Assembly (NCBI GenBank): GCA_035529175.1
Contig: DATKXG010000275.1
Coordinates: 1 to 13,064, forward strand
Direction: 5' to 3'
Source: Sva-07 sp035529175
Lineage (GTDB): Bacteria; Actinomycetota; Acidimicrobiia; Acidimicrobiales; Ilumatobacteraceae
Length of the DNA: 13,064 nucleotides
This document shows, piece by piece, positions 5,043 to 13,064 of the stretch; the first letter of the stretch is position 1; each line of letters starts with the position of its first letter. The notes beneath the pieces were generated by a model. The model was not told the DNA's origin. It searched no databases and worked only from the letters and a program-made list of their open reading frames with translations. Both the position numbers and the translations under genes were made by a program.

Positions 5043-5951
5043 ATGCGCATCGGAATGTTCGGTGGATCCATCAACGAGGGCACGATCGACGACGTGGTCG
5101 CCGAAGCCCGCCAAGCCGAGGCCGATGGCTTCGCGTCGTACTGGGCGCCGAACATCTTCGGTCACGATGCGCTGACCACGCTCGCGATCGTCGGGCGAGA
5201 AGTGCCGCGTATCGAACTCGGCACGTCGGTCGTTCCCACCTATCCCCGCCACCCGAGTGCGATCGCGCAGCAATGCCTCACGGTGAACGCGGCATGCGAG
5301 GGCCGGCTCACGCTCGGGATCGGGCTCAGCCACAAGATCGTGATCGAGAACATGCTCGGCATGAGCTACGACAAGCCCGTGCGGCACATCCGCGACTACC
5401 TGAGCATCCTCGGGCCGCTGTCGCGCAACGAGCCGGTGAGGTACCGCGGCGAGGACTACTCGACCAACCTCGCACTCAACGCGAAGGGCGCGCCACCGTT
5501 CGGGATCGTCGTCGCCGCGCTCGGGCCGCAGATGCTCAAGGCGACCGCCGAACTCGCCGACGGCACGCTGACGTGGTGCACCGGGCCGAACACGCTCGCC
5601 GACTACACCATCCCCACGATCAACGCTGCCGCGGCCGCGGTCGATCGTCCTGCACCTCGGGTGATCGCAGCGCTGCCGGTGTGCGTCACCAGTGACGCCG
5701 AAGCAGCCAAGGGTCGCGCCGCCAAGGTGTTCGAGATCTACGGCTCGCTGCCGAGCTACCGGGCCATGCTCGACCGCGAGGGTGCAGCGGGTCCGGAGGA
5801 CATCGCCATCACCGGTTCGGAGGCCGAGGTCCTCGACCGCATCGGCGCCCTCGCCGACATCGGCGTGACCGACTTTGCTGCGGTCGAGTTCCCCGGCAAC
5901 CCGGACGAAGCCGCAGCGACGCGTGAGGCGGTCAAGAAGGCCATGGCATGA
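5043..5951 (+). CDS. LLM-class (probably F420-dependent) oxidoreductase
   Basis: This 302-residue protein has the luciferase-like monooxygenase (TIM-barrel) pattern. An N-terminal beta strand (MRIGMFGGS) is followed by an early helix (AEARQAEADGFASYWAPNI). The segment IELGTSVVPTYPRHP (57-71) contains the characteristic cofactor-pocket strand and loop, and RLTLGIGLSH (88-97) is the typical strand leading to a substrate- or cofactor-facing His. By family knowledge these enzymes use coenzyme F420 or FMN for hydride transfer; the pattern and length fit the actinobacterial F420 group related to MSMEG_4879. The physiological substrate is unknown. Its stop overlaps the start of the enoyl-CoA hydratase by four bases (ATGA), so the two are translationally coupled and may act on the same acyl-CoA or lipid substrate; that shared role is inference. 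Confidence 0.85.
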   Translation: MRIGMFGGSINEGTIDDVVAEARQAEADGFASYWAPNIFGHDALTTLAIVGREVPRIELGTSVVPTYPRHPSAIAQQCLTVNAACEGRLTLGIGLSHKIVIENMLGMSYDKPVRHIRDYLSILGPLSRNEPVRYRGEDYSTNLALNAKGAPPFGIVVAALGPQMLKATAELADGTLTWCTGPNTLADYTIPTINAAAAAVDRPAPRVIAALPVCVTSDAEAAKGRAAKVFEIYGSLPSYRAMLDREGAAGPEDIAITGSEAEVLDRIGALADIGVTDFAAVEFPGNPDEAAATREAVKKAMA

Positions 5952-6754
5952 CCGCGCTCTCGACTGCGGTCGACGACCGAGGTGTGGCGACGGTCGTGGT
6001 CGACCACCCGCCGATCAACCTGATCACGATGGAGGTCTTCTTCGAGTTGGCCGCGGAGATCGAGCGGCTCGCCGACGACGAGTCGGTTCGTGCGGTCGTG
6101 TTCCGGTCGGCGAACCCCGAGTGGTTCCTCGCTCATTTCGACGTCGAAGCGATCCAACAGTTTCCTCGCGAGCAGCCCGAGCCGACGGCGATCGGGCCCT
6201 ACGACCAGATGTGCGAGACGCTGCGCACGATGGCGAAGCCGACGATCGCGGTCATCGCCGGTCGCGTCGGCGGCGGAGGCAGCGAGCTTGCGCTGGCCTG
6301 CGACATGCGCTTCGCCACGCCGGACGCGATCTTCAGCCAGCCCGAGGTGGCCCTGGGCATCATCCCCGGTGCGGGCGGCACGGTTCGCCTGCCCCGGCTG
6401 GTCGGTCGCAGTCGTGCGCTCGAAGTGGTGCTCGGCTGCGACGACATCGACGCCGAGACAGCCGAACGCTGGGGCTGGGTCAATCGGGTGCTGGCGGCCG
6501 ACGAGATCGACGCGTTCGTCGACCGGCTCGCGGGCCGTATCGCCTCGTTCCCGCCGCACGCGGTCGCAGCGGCGAAGGACATCGTCGTGCGTTCGGAGAC
6601 GGGAGTCGAGGCCGATCTGCTCGCCGAGACGGTCGCGTTCAACGCCACGCTCGGCAGCGACGACACCCACGACCGAATGCAGCGGTTCCTCGACGCCGGT
6701 GGTCAGACCCCCGACGGCGAACGACGATTGGGAGCCCTCGCCGCCGAACTCTGA
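5948..6754 (+). CDS. Enoyl-CoA hydratase/isomerase family protein
   Basis: This 268-residue crotonase-fold protein carries both catalytic glutamates of true hydratases. Glu113 is in GRVGGGGSELALACD (equivalent to rat Glu144) and Glu133 is in FSQPEVALGIIPGAGG (equivalent to rat Glu164). The C-terminal helices needed for trimer assembly are present and the length is normal. The first oxyanion-hole region reads WFLAHFDV instead of the usual F-C/S-A-G-A-D-L, a substitution that may change substrate choice. It probably hydrates a 2-enoyl-CoA, in beta-oxidation or a specialised acyl-CoA pathway. Translation is coupled to the upstream oxidoreductase through the ATGA overlap, so no separate ribosome binding site is needed. 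It converges on the fumarase gene, with a perfect palindrome between them. Confidence 0.88.
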   Translation: MTALSTAVDDRGVATVVVDHPPINLITMEVFFELAAEIERLADDESVRAVVFRSANPEWFLAHFDVEAIQQFPREQPEPTAIGPYDQMCETLRTMAKPTIAVIAGRVGGGGSELALACDMRFATPDAIFSQPEVALGIIPGAGGTVRLPRLVGRSRALEVVLGCDDIDAETAERWGWVNRVLAADEIDAFVDRLAGRIASFPPHAVAAAKDIVVRSETGVEADLLAETVAFNATLGSDDTHDRMQRFLDAGGQTPDGERRLGALAAEL

Positions 6755-6756
6755 GA

Positions 6757-6789
6757 TGTAACGATTGGTGTCAGACACCAATCGTTACA
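6757..6789. terminator. 33-nt perfect hairpin with CAG triloop between convergent genes
   Basis: TGTAACGATTGGTGT (6757-6771) and its exact reverse complement (6775-6789) flank a CAG triloop. It starts 2 nt after the hydratase stop and ends 8 nt before the fumarase stop, so it probably terminates both transcripts. Total length (33 nt), triloop and the GTCAGAC core are the same as in the hairpin at 4501-4533, although the outer arms are unrelated in sequence. Confidence 0.7.
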
Positions 6790-6797
6790 CGTGTACG

Positions 6798-8453
<1,656 letters not shown>

Positions 8454-8460
8454 GCCGTCG

Positions 8461-8466
8461 AGCCTA
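8461..8466 (-). promoter_or_regulatory. Putative leaderless -10 element (TAGGCT) of the fumarase gene
   Basis: On the minus strand TAGGCT ends 7 nt before ATG 8453. The -35 zone (about 8484-8489) has no consensus match, and the 43-bp palindrome begins just beyond it at 8500. Confidence 0.5.
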
Positions 8467-8499
8467 CGACCGGGCACGCCACCCCACGAAGCCCCGCAT

Positions 8500-8542
8500 C
8501 TCGTGAACTCGTGCGGGAACTATTCCCGCACGAGTTCACGAG
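8500..8542. repeat. 43-bp perfect palindrome, copy A
   Basis: A 20-bp arm beginning CTCGTGAACTCGTGC (8500-8519) is followed by a CTA loop and the exact reverse complement (8523-8542). It lies 7 nt beyond the stop codon of the esterase-like gene and about 34 bp upstream of the fumarase -10. It could end esterase transcription. A second copy at 9967-10009 differs at only 2 of 43 bases, which also fits a dispersed REP/MITE-like element. Confidence 0.85.
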
Positions 8543-8549
8543 AACGCGG

Positions 8550-9911
8550 TCACTTGATCATGTAGATGACGTCGTCGGGAATCTGTGTCGTCTCCGGGTC
8601 GATCATCTCGCCGCCGCGGAAGATCGAGTCGAGGAAGGTGATGGCGAAGGTGTTGGTCAGGTCCTGGGCGCGCTCGATGTCCATGGTGTCGTCGCCGCAT
8701 CCCTGTGCGGCCCACGACTCGAGGAGCGGTCCAGTGAGGTCTTGGAGGTCCTCGCTCCATGTGGGGAGGAGCTCGAGGTATCGACATGCATTCGTGAAGC
8801 TCTGATGCTGGCCGGCGACGAGCTCGACCCGGTAGAACGGATCGCTGCTGGCGAACTCCCAGGCCCGCGTGACGTTGGGTTCGACCGGCGTCGACACATC
8901 GTCGGCCCCGACGATGATCATTTGCGGCACCGTGATCGAGGCGAGCTGTTCATCGGTGATCGACTTGCGGTTGCGGGCGGCCTCGATCTCCTCGGGAGTC
9001 AACTCTGCCGTGGCCGGATCCTGGACATCTGCGCAGCGGTCGACACGATCGGGATTCGTCGTCGTGGTGGTGCTCTCGTCGATCGGAGGTCGGTCGCCGC
9101 CGATCGCCGGAGCGATCGGGATGATCGCATCGATGCGACCATCTGCGGCCACTGCACCCAGTTCGTTCTCGTAGCCCGTGACAGCGGCGTATGTGGTGAA
9201 GCCCCCCACCGAGTGACCGGTGACGGCAATGCTCTCCGGGTCGACGTTGGCGACGAACCCGGCGGTTTCGGTGCTCGTCGGGTCGAGCATCCCGTTGATC
9301 ATCGCCTGAATGTCGTTGAGGCGATTCAGGGCGGTCACCGGACCGGAGGTAGGGGTGCAGAGCAGGCCGTCGAGCGTGGTGTTGCCGGTGTGATCGGCCG
9401 AGGCAACGATGTAGCCGTAGCTGGCGATCGCCTCGGTGTAGTCGGAGGCGATGTAGCGAAGGCCGCCGCTGCCATGGGAGTAGATCACCAGCGGGAACGG
9501 GCCGTCGGCCGACATGGCAGCAGGTTCGGCGTCGACGGCGTTGTCGGAGACGTCGACGAGGCCCGGAATCAAGGTGTACTCGTGTGCCGGAGCGCCCGCA
9601 GCGTCGTCGATGGGGAACCACACGTCGACGACCAGCGGTCGCTCGGTGTCTTCGTTGATGGTGATCGTCTGGACCCCGACCTCGTACGGGCCCTGGCCGA
9701 TCACTTCCAATTCAGGCAGCGGCGCCTCGGTGGTTTCGGATGCGGCCTCCGTGGTGGGCGCCACGGTCTCGACTGGGGCCTCCGTCGTGGCCGCAGCGAC
9801 CTCGGTGCTCGAAGACGCTGTATCGGCGTCGGTCGTCGCGGTGTCGCCACTGCCGCAGGCGGCGATCGCGAGGGCCGAGCCGAGGGTGAGGGCAAGGAGG
9901 CGTGGGCGCAC
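8550..9911 (-). CDS. Alpha/beta-hydrolase lipoprotein, PAF-acetylhydrolase/dienelactone-hydrolase-like
   Basis: This 453-residue protein starts at a GTG with a lipoprotein signal peptide (MRPRLLALTLGSALAIAACG, anchored Cys19). A 45-residue Thr/Glu/Ala-rich tether follows, then an alpha/beta-hydrolase domain from about residue 68. Visible features are the strand VDVWFP (95-100), the oxyanion loop YSHGSGG (144-150), the nucleophile elbow GHSVGG with Ser234, the acid in VGADD (Asp337 or 338) after a late strand, and the catalytic His in GQHQSF (His369). The order and the VDVWFP segment recall bacterial platelet-activating-factor acetylhydrolase-like and dienelactone-hydrolase-like esterases. An acidic, Thr-rich insertion lies at 273-320 between elbow and acid. 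It should act outside the membrane on an ester; the substrate is unknown. Conserved Cys residues at 185, 292, 376 and 405 may form disulfides. The gene is bracketed by near-identical 43-bp palindromes. Confidence 0.85.
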   Translation of the reverse strand: MRPRLLALTLGSALAIAACGSGDTATTDADTASSSTEVAAATTEAPVETVAPTTEAASETTEAPLPELEVIGQGPYEVGVQTITINEDTERPLVVDVWFPIDDAAGAPAHEYTLIPGLVDVSDNAVDAEPAAMSADGPFPLVIYSHGSGGLRYIASDYTEAIASYGYIVASADHTGNTTLDGLLCTPTSGPVTALNRLNDIQAMINGMLDPTSTETAGFVANVDPESIAVTGHSVGGFTTYAAVTGYENELGAVAADGRIDAIIPIAPAIGGDRPPIDESTTTTTNPDRVDRCADVQDPATAELTPEEIEAARNRKSITDEQLASITVPQMIIVGADDVSTPVEPNVTRAWEFASSDPFYRVELVAGQHQSFTNACRYLELLPTWSEDLQDLTGPLLESWAAQGCGDDTMDIERAQDLTNTFAITFLDSIFRGGEMIDPETTQIPDDVIYMIK

Positions 9912-9917
9912 GGCGGC

Positions 9918-9923
9918 AACGTA
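9918..9923 (-). promoter_or_regulatory. Putative leaderless -10 element (TACGTT) of the esterase-like gene
   Basis: On the minus strand TACGTT ends 6 nt before the GTG at 9911. It supports this GTG as the start, which also yields a complete lipoprotein signal peptide. Confidence 0.5.
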
Positions 9924-9966
9924 GTGCGATTGCGCTCTCAGCGCCCAGCCGTCCTCGACCCAGCTG

Positions 9967-10009
9967 CTCGTGAACTCGTGCGGGAGCTATTCCCGTACGA
10001 GTTCACGAG
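9967..10009. repeat. 43-bp palindrome, copy B
   Basis: Same sequence as copy A at 8500-8542 except for two substitutions (9986 A to G in the left arm and a C to T at 9995 in the right arm). Both changes give G/T oppositions, which remain G-U pairs in plus-strand RNA but become A/C mismatches in minus-strand RNA. It starts 55 bp upstream of the esterase-like start codon and ends 22 bp past the permease stop codon. It may serve as a terminator for the permease operon or be a dispersed repeat. Confidence 0.83.
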
Positions 10010-10031
10010 AACCACTTTGTAGGAACGCTCG

Positions 10032-10757
10032 TCAGGTGAAGGTTTCGGCCAGGAGGGCGACGGCGGCGGTCGTGCAGATCACGAGCACGGCAGGCCGCAC
10101 CACCTCGGGGCGGAGGTAGTCCTTGACGAGGCGGGCAGTGGCGATGCCGAGCACGACGCCTGGAAGGATCATCGCGGTCAGCTCGAGTTGGCGCACCCCG
10201 ATCTCGCCGGCCAGCCACAGCGCGGTGATCGACATCACCGAGCCGATCGCGAAGAACGCCGAAATCGTCGCCCGCATCGTCGCCGGGTCGCTGTTCTGGT
10301 AGGTCAGCGCCATCGGCGGCCCCCCGACCCCAGTGGTCGTGCCGGCGAAGCCCGACGCAAGCCCGGCGACCACGAGTGCCCGATCGGTCGGCCGGAACAG
10401 CCGGCCGGTGATCGAGGCAACCACTGCCAGGAGGACCGACCCGGCGACGAGCACCGCCAGCACGCGGTCGGACATCGACGCGACGACCAGCGCACCGGCG
10501 ATCGTGCCGGGAATCCGGCCGGCGACGGCGAAGCCCACGTCGCGCGGCGCGATGTGCTGTCGGTCGACCCAGGCGATCGTGAAGGTCAGCGGGAGCACCG
10601 CCAGCATGATCGCCGCCGGGATGAAGTCGGGGTCGGCCAGCAGCAGCATCGGCGACGCGATCATCCCCAACCCGATGCCGATCGACGCTTGCACCGTCGA
10701 GCCGACGTAGACGATGGCGACACACGCAACCGCCATCCCGACCGAGAGGCCGAGCAT
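10032..10757 (-). CDS. TauE/SafE (TSUP) family membrane permease
   Basis: This 241-residue protein is hydrophobic throughout, with about eight predicted membrane segments (roughly 4-22, 25-41, 47-64, 75-93, 98-117, 127-140, 164-182 and 192-211, perhaps a ninth at 219-236). Two internal family motifs are visible: a Gly-rich segment in the first half (VQASIGIGLGMIASP, 22-36) and GVGGPPMALTYQN (143-155) in the second half, which mark the inverted repeat of the TauE/SafE fold. Members export or import sulfonates, sulfite or sulfoacetate-like anions, but the substrate cannot be assigned here. The frame is open far upstream inside hrpB, but ATG 10757 starts the first membrane helix and overlaps the hrpB stop codon as TGATG, so translation is coupled to the helicase gene. 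No functional link between permease and helicase is obvious. Confidence 0.87.
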   Translation of the reverse strand: MLGLSVGMAVACVAIVYVGSTVQASIGIGLGMIASPMLLLADPDFIPAAIMLAVLPLTFTIAWVDRQHIAPRDVGFAVAGRIPGTIAGALVVASMSDRVLAVLVAGSVLLAVVASITGRLFRPTDRALVVAGLASGFAGTTTGVGGPPMALTYQNSDPATMRATISAFFAIGSVMSITALWLAGEIGVRQLELTAMILPGVVLGIATARLVKDYLRPEVVRPAVLVICTTAAVALLAETFT

Positions 10758-13064
10758 CAGCGATCCTTCATCCGTTTGGGGGTGGCGTTGGCCGGGTCGT
10801 CGGGCCACTGGTGCTTCGGGTAGCGCCCGGCCATGTCCTTCTTCACGTCGGACCACGACCCGGCCCAGAACCCGGGTAGGTCGGCGGTGACCTGGATCGG
10901 CCGGTCGGCGGGCGACAGCAGATGCAGCCGGATCGGCACGCCCCCGGCGGTGGGATGCGTCGTGACGCCGAACAGGTCCTGGACGCGCACGAACGCATCG
11001 GGCTGATCGCCGGAGTAGTCGATCGATACCGACCGTCCCGACGGCAGGACGAGCGCCGACGGAGCGATCTCGTCGAGGTCGGCGCCGACCTCCCACGGGA
11101 GTTGGCTGCGCAGCACCATCGCCACGTCGAGCCGTTCGAGGTCGTCGCGTCCCGTGGCCCCCGGCAGGTACGGGGCGAGCCACTCGTCGACCGACGAGCT
11201 CAGGTGCTCGGTCGACCAGTCGGGCCACGGATCGCCGATCGTCCGGTGCAGAAACGCCACCCGCTCACGCAGCGACGTCGCCGCATCGGTCCAGCGCAGC
11301 GCACCGAGTTGCGTCGCCCGCACTCGCGCCATCAATGCCGTGGTGGTCTCGTCGCCCGGTTCAGGACGGCTGACACGCTGGCCGAGCTGGATCGATCCGA
11401 GTCGACGCTCGATCGTTTCGACCAAGTCGTCGCGGCCGGCGTCCCACTCGAGCGTCCGACGTTCGACGACCTCCGGGCCGAACTCGGCGACGACGTCCTC
11501 CGCGTCGACCACTGCGGCGAGGCGGATCCGGGCCTGCTCCCGACGGCCGTCGAGGTCGGCAGCAACGAGAAACGCCTCGTCCGCGAGTGCGTCGTCGTCG
11601 GGCAACCATGCGCCCGAGCCGGAGCGCAATTGGAACTGGCCGGAGCGGCGTCGGGCGGCCAACCGGTCGGGGTAGCCGAGCAGGAGGACCACGCCCGTCC
11701 GATCGGGATCGACGTCGTCGAGGTCGAAGCGGATACGGGCCCGCCGGGCGAGATCGGCGGCCCGGTCCCGCAGGCGGTGTACGGCGCCCCGGTCGGCAGC
11801 ATCGTGACCGCGCCGCCCGGTCAGCGCACCGATGCGGAGCGCGAGGTCGGCCGGCAGGTCATCGGGGCGGCCGCGGAAGATGTCGCGTTCTTCGACCAGC
11901 GTGGCGATCACGCACGCCAGCGACGACCGGTCGACCGCCACCATGCGGGCGAGGCGGGGATGCACCGGCAGGCCGAGCATCGTGCGCCCGAGCGGGGTGA
12001 TCGCACCGTCGGTGTCGATGGCGTGCAGGTCGGCGAGCAACTCGCGGGCCTGGGCGAGCGGACCGGCCGGGGGAGCGTCGATGAATCGGAGTTCGTCGGC
12101 GCCGCCCCACGCTGCGAGTTCCAGCGCGAACCCGGCCAGGTCGGCCTGGGTGATCTCGGGCGAGCGGTGCTTCGAGCGTGTGCCGTGCTCGAGCTTGCTC
12201 CAGAGCCGGAAGGCGGCGCCGGGCTCGGTGCGGCCGGCGCGGCCGGCGCGCTGTTCGGCCGACGCCCGGCTCGTCGACACGGTGGTGAGCCGGGTCATTC
12301 CGGAGCGTGCGTCGAAGCGTGGCTCTCGGGCGAGTCCGCTGTCGACCACCACCCGCACACCATCGACCGTCAACGACGTCTCGGCGATGTCCGTCGACAA
12401 CACGACACGTCGGCGACCAGGCCGCGAGGGAGCGAGTGCCGCGTCCTGCTCGGCGAGCGACAGTGCCCCGGCGAGCGGGAAGATGTCGACATCGTCGGTC
12501 ACGCTGTCGCGCAGCATCGACTCGGTGCGACGGATCTCCCCGATCCCGGGCAGGAACACGAGGACGTCGCCCGATTGCTCGCGCAGCGCCCGCAGCACGG
12601 CGGCGACGACGTCGGGTTCGATGCGATGGTGTCCACCGGTCGGCCCTGGCCTCGACCGACCCCGCCCGCCGCCTCCGCGGGCGCCGGGGCGCCCGGATGG
12701 TGAGCGAGGCATCCAGTGCACGTCGACGTCGAACATGCGGCCCTCGCTCGACACGACGGGTGCATCGAGGAGCGCAGTGAGCCCCTCGACGTCAGGTGTC
12801 GCCGACATCGCGAGGATCCGCAGGTCGGGCCTGATCGTCGACGCGACATCGAGGGCGAGCGCGAGGCCCAGGTCGGTGGTGAGGTTGCGCTCGTGGACCT
12901 CGTCGAGGATGACGAGACCGACACCCGGGAGCTCGGGGTCGTTCTGGAGGCGACGCGTGAGCACGCCCTCGGTGACCACCTCGATCCGCGTGGCCGCACC
13001 GATCTGGCGCTCGTCGCGTGTCTGGTAGCCGACGAGCCCGCCGACCTCGGTCCGGGTGGTCTCG
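10757..13064 (-). CDS. hrpB: ATP-dependent helicase HrpB (5' end beyond window)
   Basis: This is a DExH-box helicase whose N-terminus lies past the window edge. The open frame continues to base 13064 and reads ...VGYQTRDERQIGAATRIE before the GTG at 12979, which is internal. Counting from that GTG, the visible motifs are DEVHER (motif II, 26-31), SAT (motif III, 59-61), STDIAETSLT (motif V region, about 195-204) and QRAGRAGR (motif VI, 243-250), then a helicase-associated region. The HrpB-specific C-terminal domain includes WLAPYLPG, LPSGRSVSIDYSGDQP and ends near YPKHQWP (720-726). It is an RNA-helicase-like ATPase; the role of bacterial HrpB is poorly defined. A Gly/Arg-rich insertion (about 92-116, GARGGGGRGRSRPG) lies between motif III and the second RecA lobe and is probably disordered. 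The Walker A motif is outside the window. The stop codon overlaps the permease start (TGATG). Confidence 0.93.
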   Translation of the reverse strand, partial: ETTRTEVGGLVGYQTRDERQIGAATRIEVVTEGVLTRRLQNDPELPGVGLVILDEVHERNLTTDLGLALALDVASTIRPDLRILAMSATPDVEGLTALLDAPVVSSEGRMFDVDVHWMPRSPSGRPGARGGGGRGRSRPGPTGGHHRIEPDVVAAVLRALREQSGDVLVFLPGIGEIRRTESMLRDSVTDDVDIFPLAGALSLAEQDAALAPSRPGRRRVVLSTDIAETSLTVDGVRVVVDSGLAREPRFDARSGMTRLTTVSTSRASAEQRAGRAGRTEPGAAFRLWSKLEHGTRSKHRSPEITQADLAGFALELAAWGGADELRFIDAPPAGPLAQARELLADLHAIDTDGAITPLGRTMLGLPVHPRLARMVAVDRSSLACVIATLVEERDIFRGRPDDLPADLALRIGALTGRRGHDAADRGAVHRLRDRAADLARRARIRFDLDDVDPDRTGVVLLLGYPDRLAARRRSGQFQLRSGSGAWLPDDDALADEAFLVAADLDGRREQARIRLAAVVDAEDVVAEFGPEVVERRTLEWDAGRDDLVETIERRLGSIQLGQRVSRPEPGDETTTALMARVRATQLGALRWTDAATSLRERVAFLHRTIGDPWPDWSTEHLSSSVDEWLAPYLPGATGRDDLERLDVAMVLRSQLPWEVGADLDEIAPSALVLPSGRSVSIDYSGDQPDAFVRVQDLFGVTTHPTAGGVPIRLHLLSPADRPIQVTADLPGFWAGSWSDVKKDMAGRYPKHQWPDDPANATPKRMKDR

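Noticed and set aside
8511..10022. Plus-strand open frame (503 codons) antisense to the esterase-like lipoprotein
   Set aside because: The minus strand encodes a signal peptide, nucleophile elbow and full catalytic triad. The plus-strand product is Arg/Gly/Asp-rich, begins and ends in the 43-bp palindromes, and shows no recognisable domain.
10922..12703. Plus-strand open frame (593 codons) antisense to hrpB
   Set aside because: hrpB on the minus strand has all helicase motifs; the antisense product is compositional noise.

Overview
The window is a dense, high-GC stretch from what looks like an actinomycete, most likely of the Acidimicrobiia/Ilumatobacter type. This is an inference from several things seen together: strong G/C third-position bias, a coenzyme-F420-type luciferase-like oxidoreductase, an actinobacterial-style ABC-F ATPase, and repeated leaderless-promoter geometry (a TANNNT hexamer 6-8 nt before the start codon). 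It reads as ordinary chromosome. I see no transposase, phage gene, CRISPR array, tRNA or rRNA.

Layout. 8-274 (-) is a small two-helix membrane protein. 443-1228 (+) is a short-chain dehydrogenase/reductase. 1306-1674 (+) is an MscL mechanosensitive channel. 1730-2854 (+) is an SGNH-hydrolase lipoprotein with a long Thr/Ala/Pro tail. 2875-4491 (+) is an ABC-F ATPase. 4535-4804 (-) is a SelW/Rdx-family gene with an in-frame TGA exactly at the second position of its CxxC redox motif, so I read it as a selenoprotein (CVPU). 5043-5951 and 5948-6754 (+) are a translationally coupled F420-type oxidoreductase and an enoyl-CoA hydratase. 6798-8453 (-) is a class I [4Fe-4S] fumarase. 8550-9911 (-) is a PAF-acetylhydrolase/dienelactone-hydrolase-like lipoprotein. 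10032-10757 (-) is a TauE/SafE permease, and 10757 to beyond the window end (-) is the helicase HrpB, whose stop codon overlaps the permease start.

Between genes lie three palindrome or repeat types. Two 33-nt hairpins, each with a CAG triloop in a GTCAGAC core, occupy the two convergent gene junctions (4501-4533 and 6757-6789). Two near-identical 43-bp palindromes (8500-8542 and 9967-10009) bracket the esterase-like lipoprotein gene. A 47-bp exact direct repeat (4864-4910 and 4925-4971) fills the gap between the divergent selW-like and oxidoreductase genes.

The most valuable item is the selW-like gene. Conventional gene calling would truncate it to a 69-residue protein starting at an internal GTG and lose the redox motif altogether. 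With TGA read as selenocysteine the product is an 89-residue Rdx protein, and a 6-bp GC hairpin with a CGTGA loop lies 18 nt after the TGA, where a bacterial SECIS element belongs. No selenocysteine machinery (selA, selB, selC, selD) is in this window, so the call predicts that it exists elsewhere in the genome.
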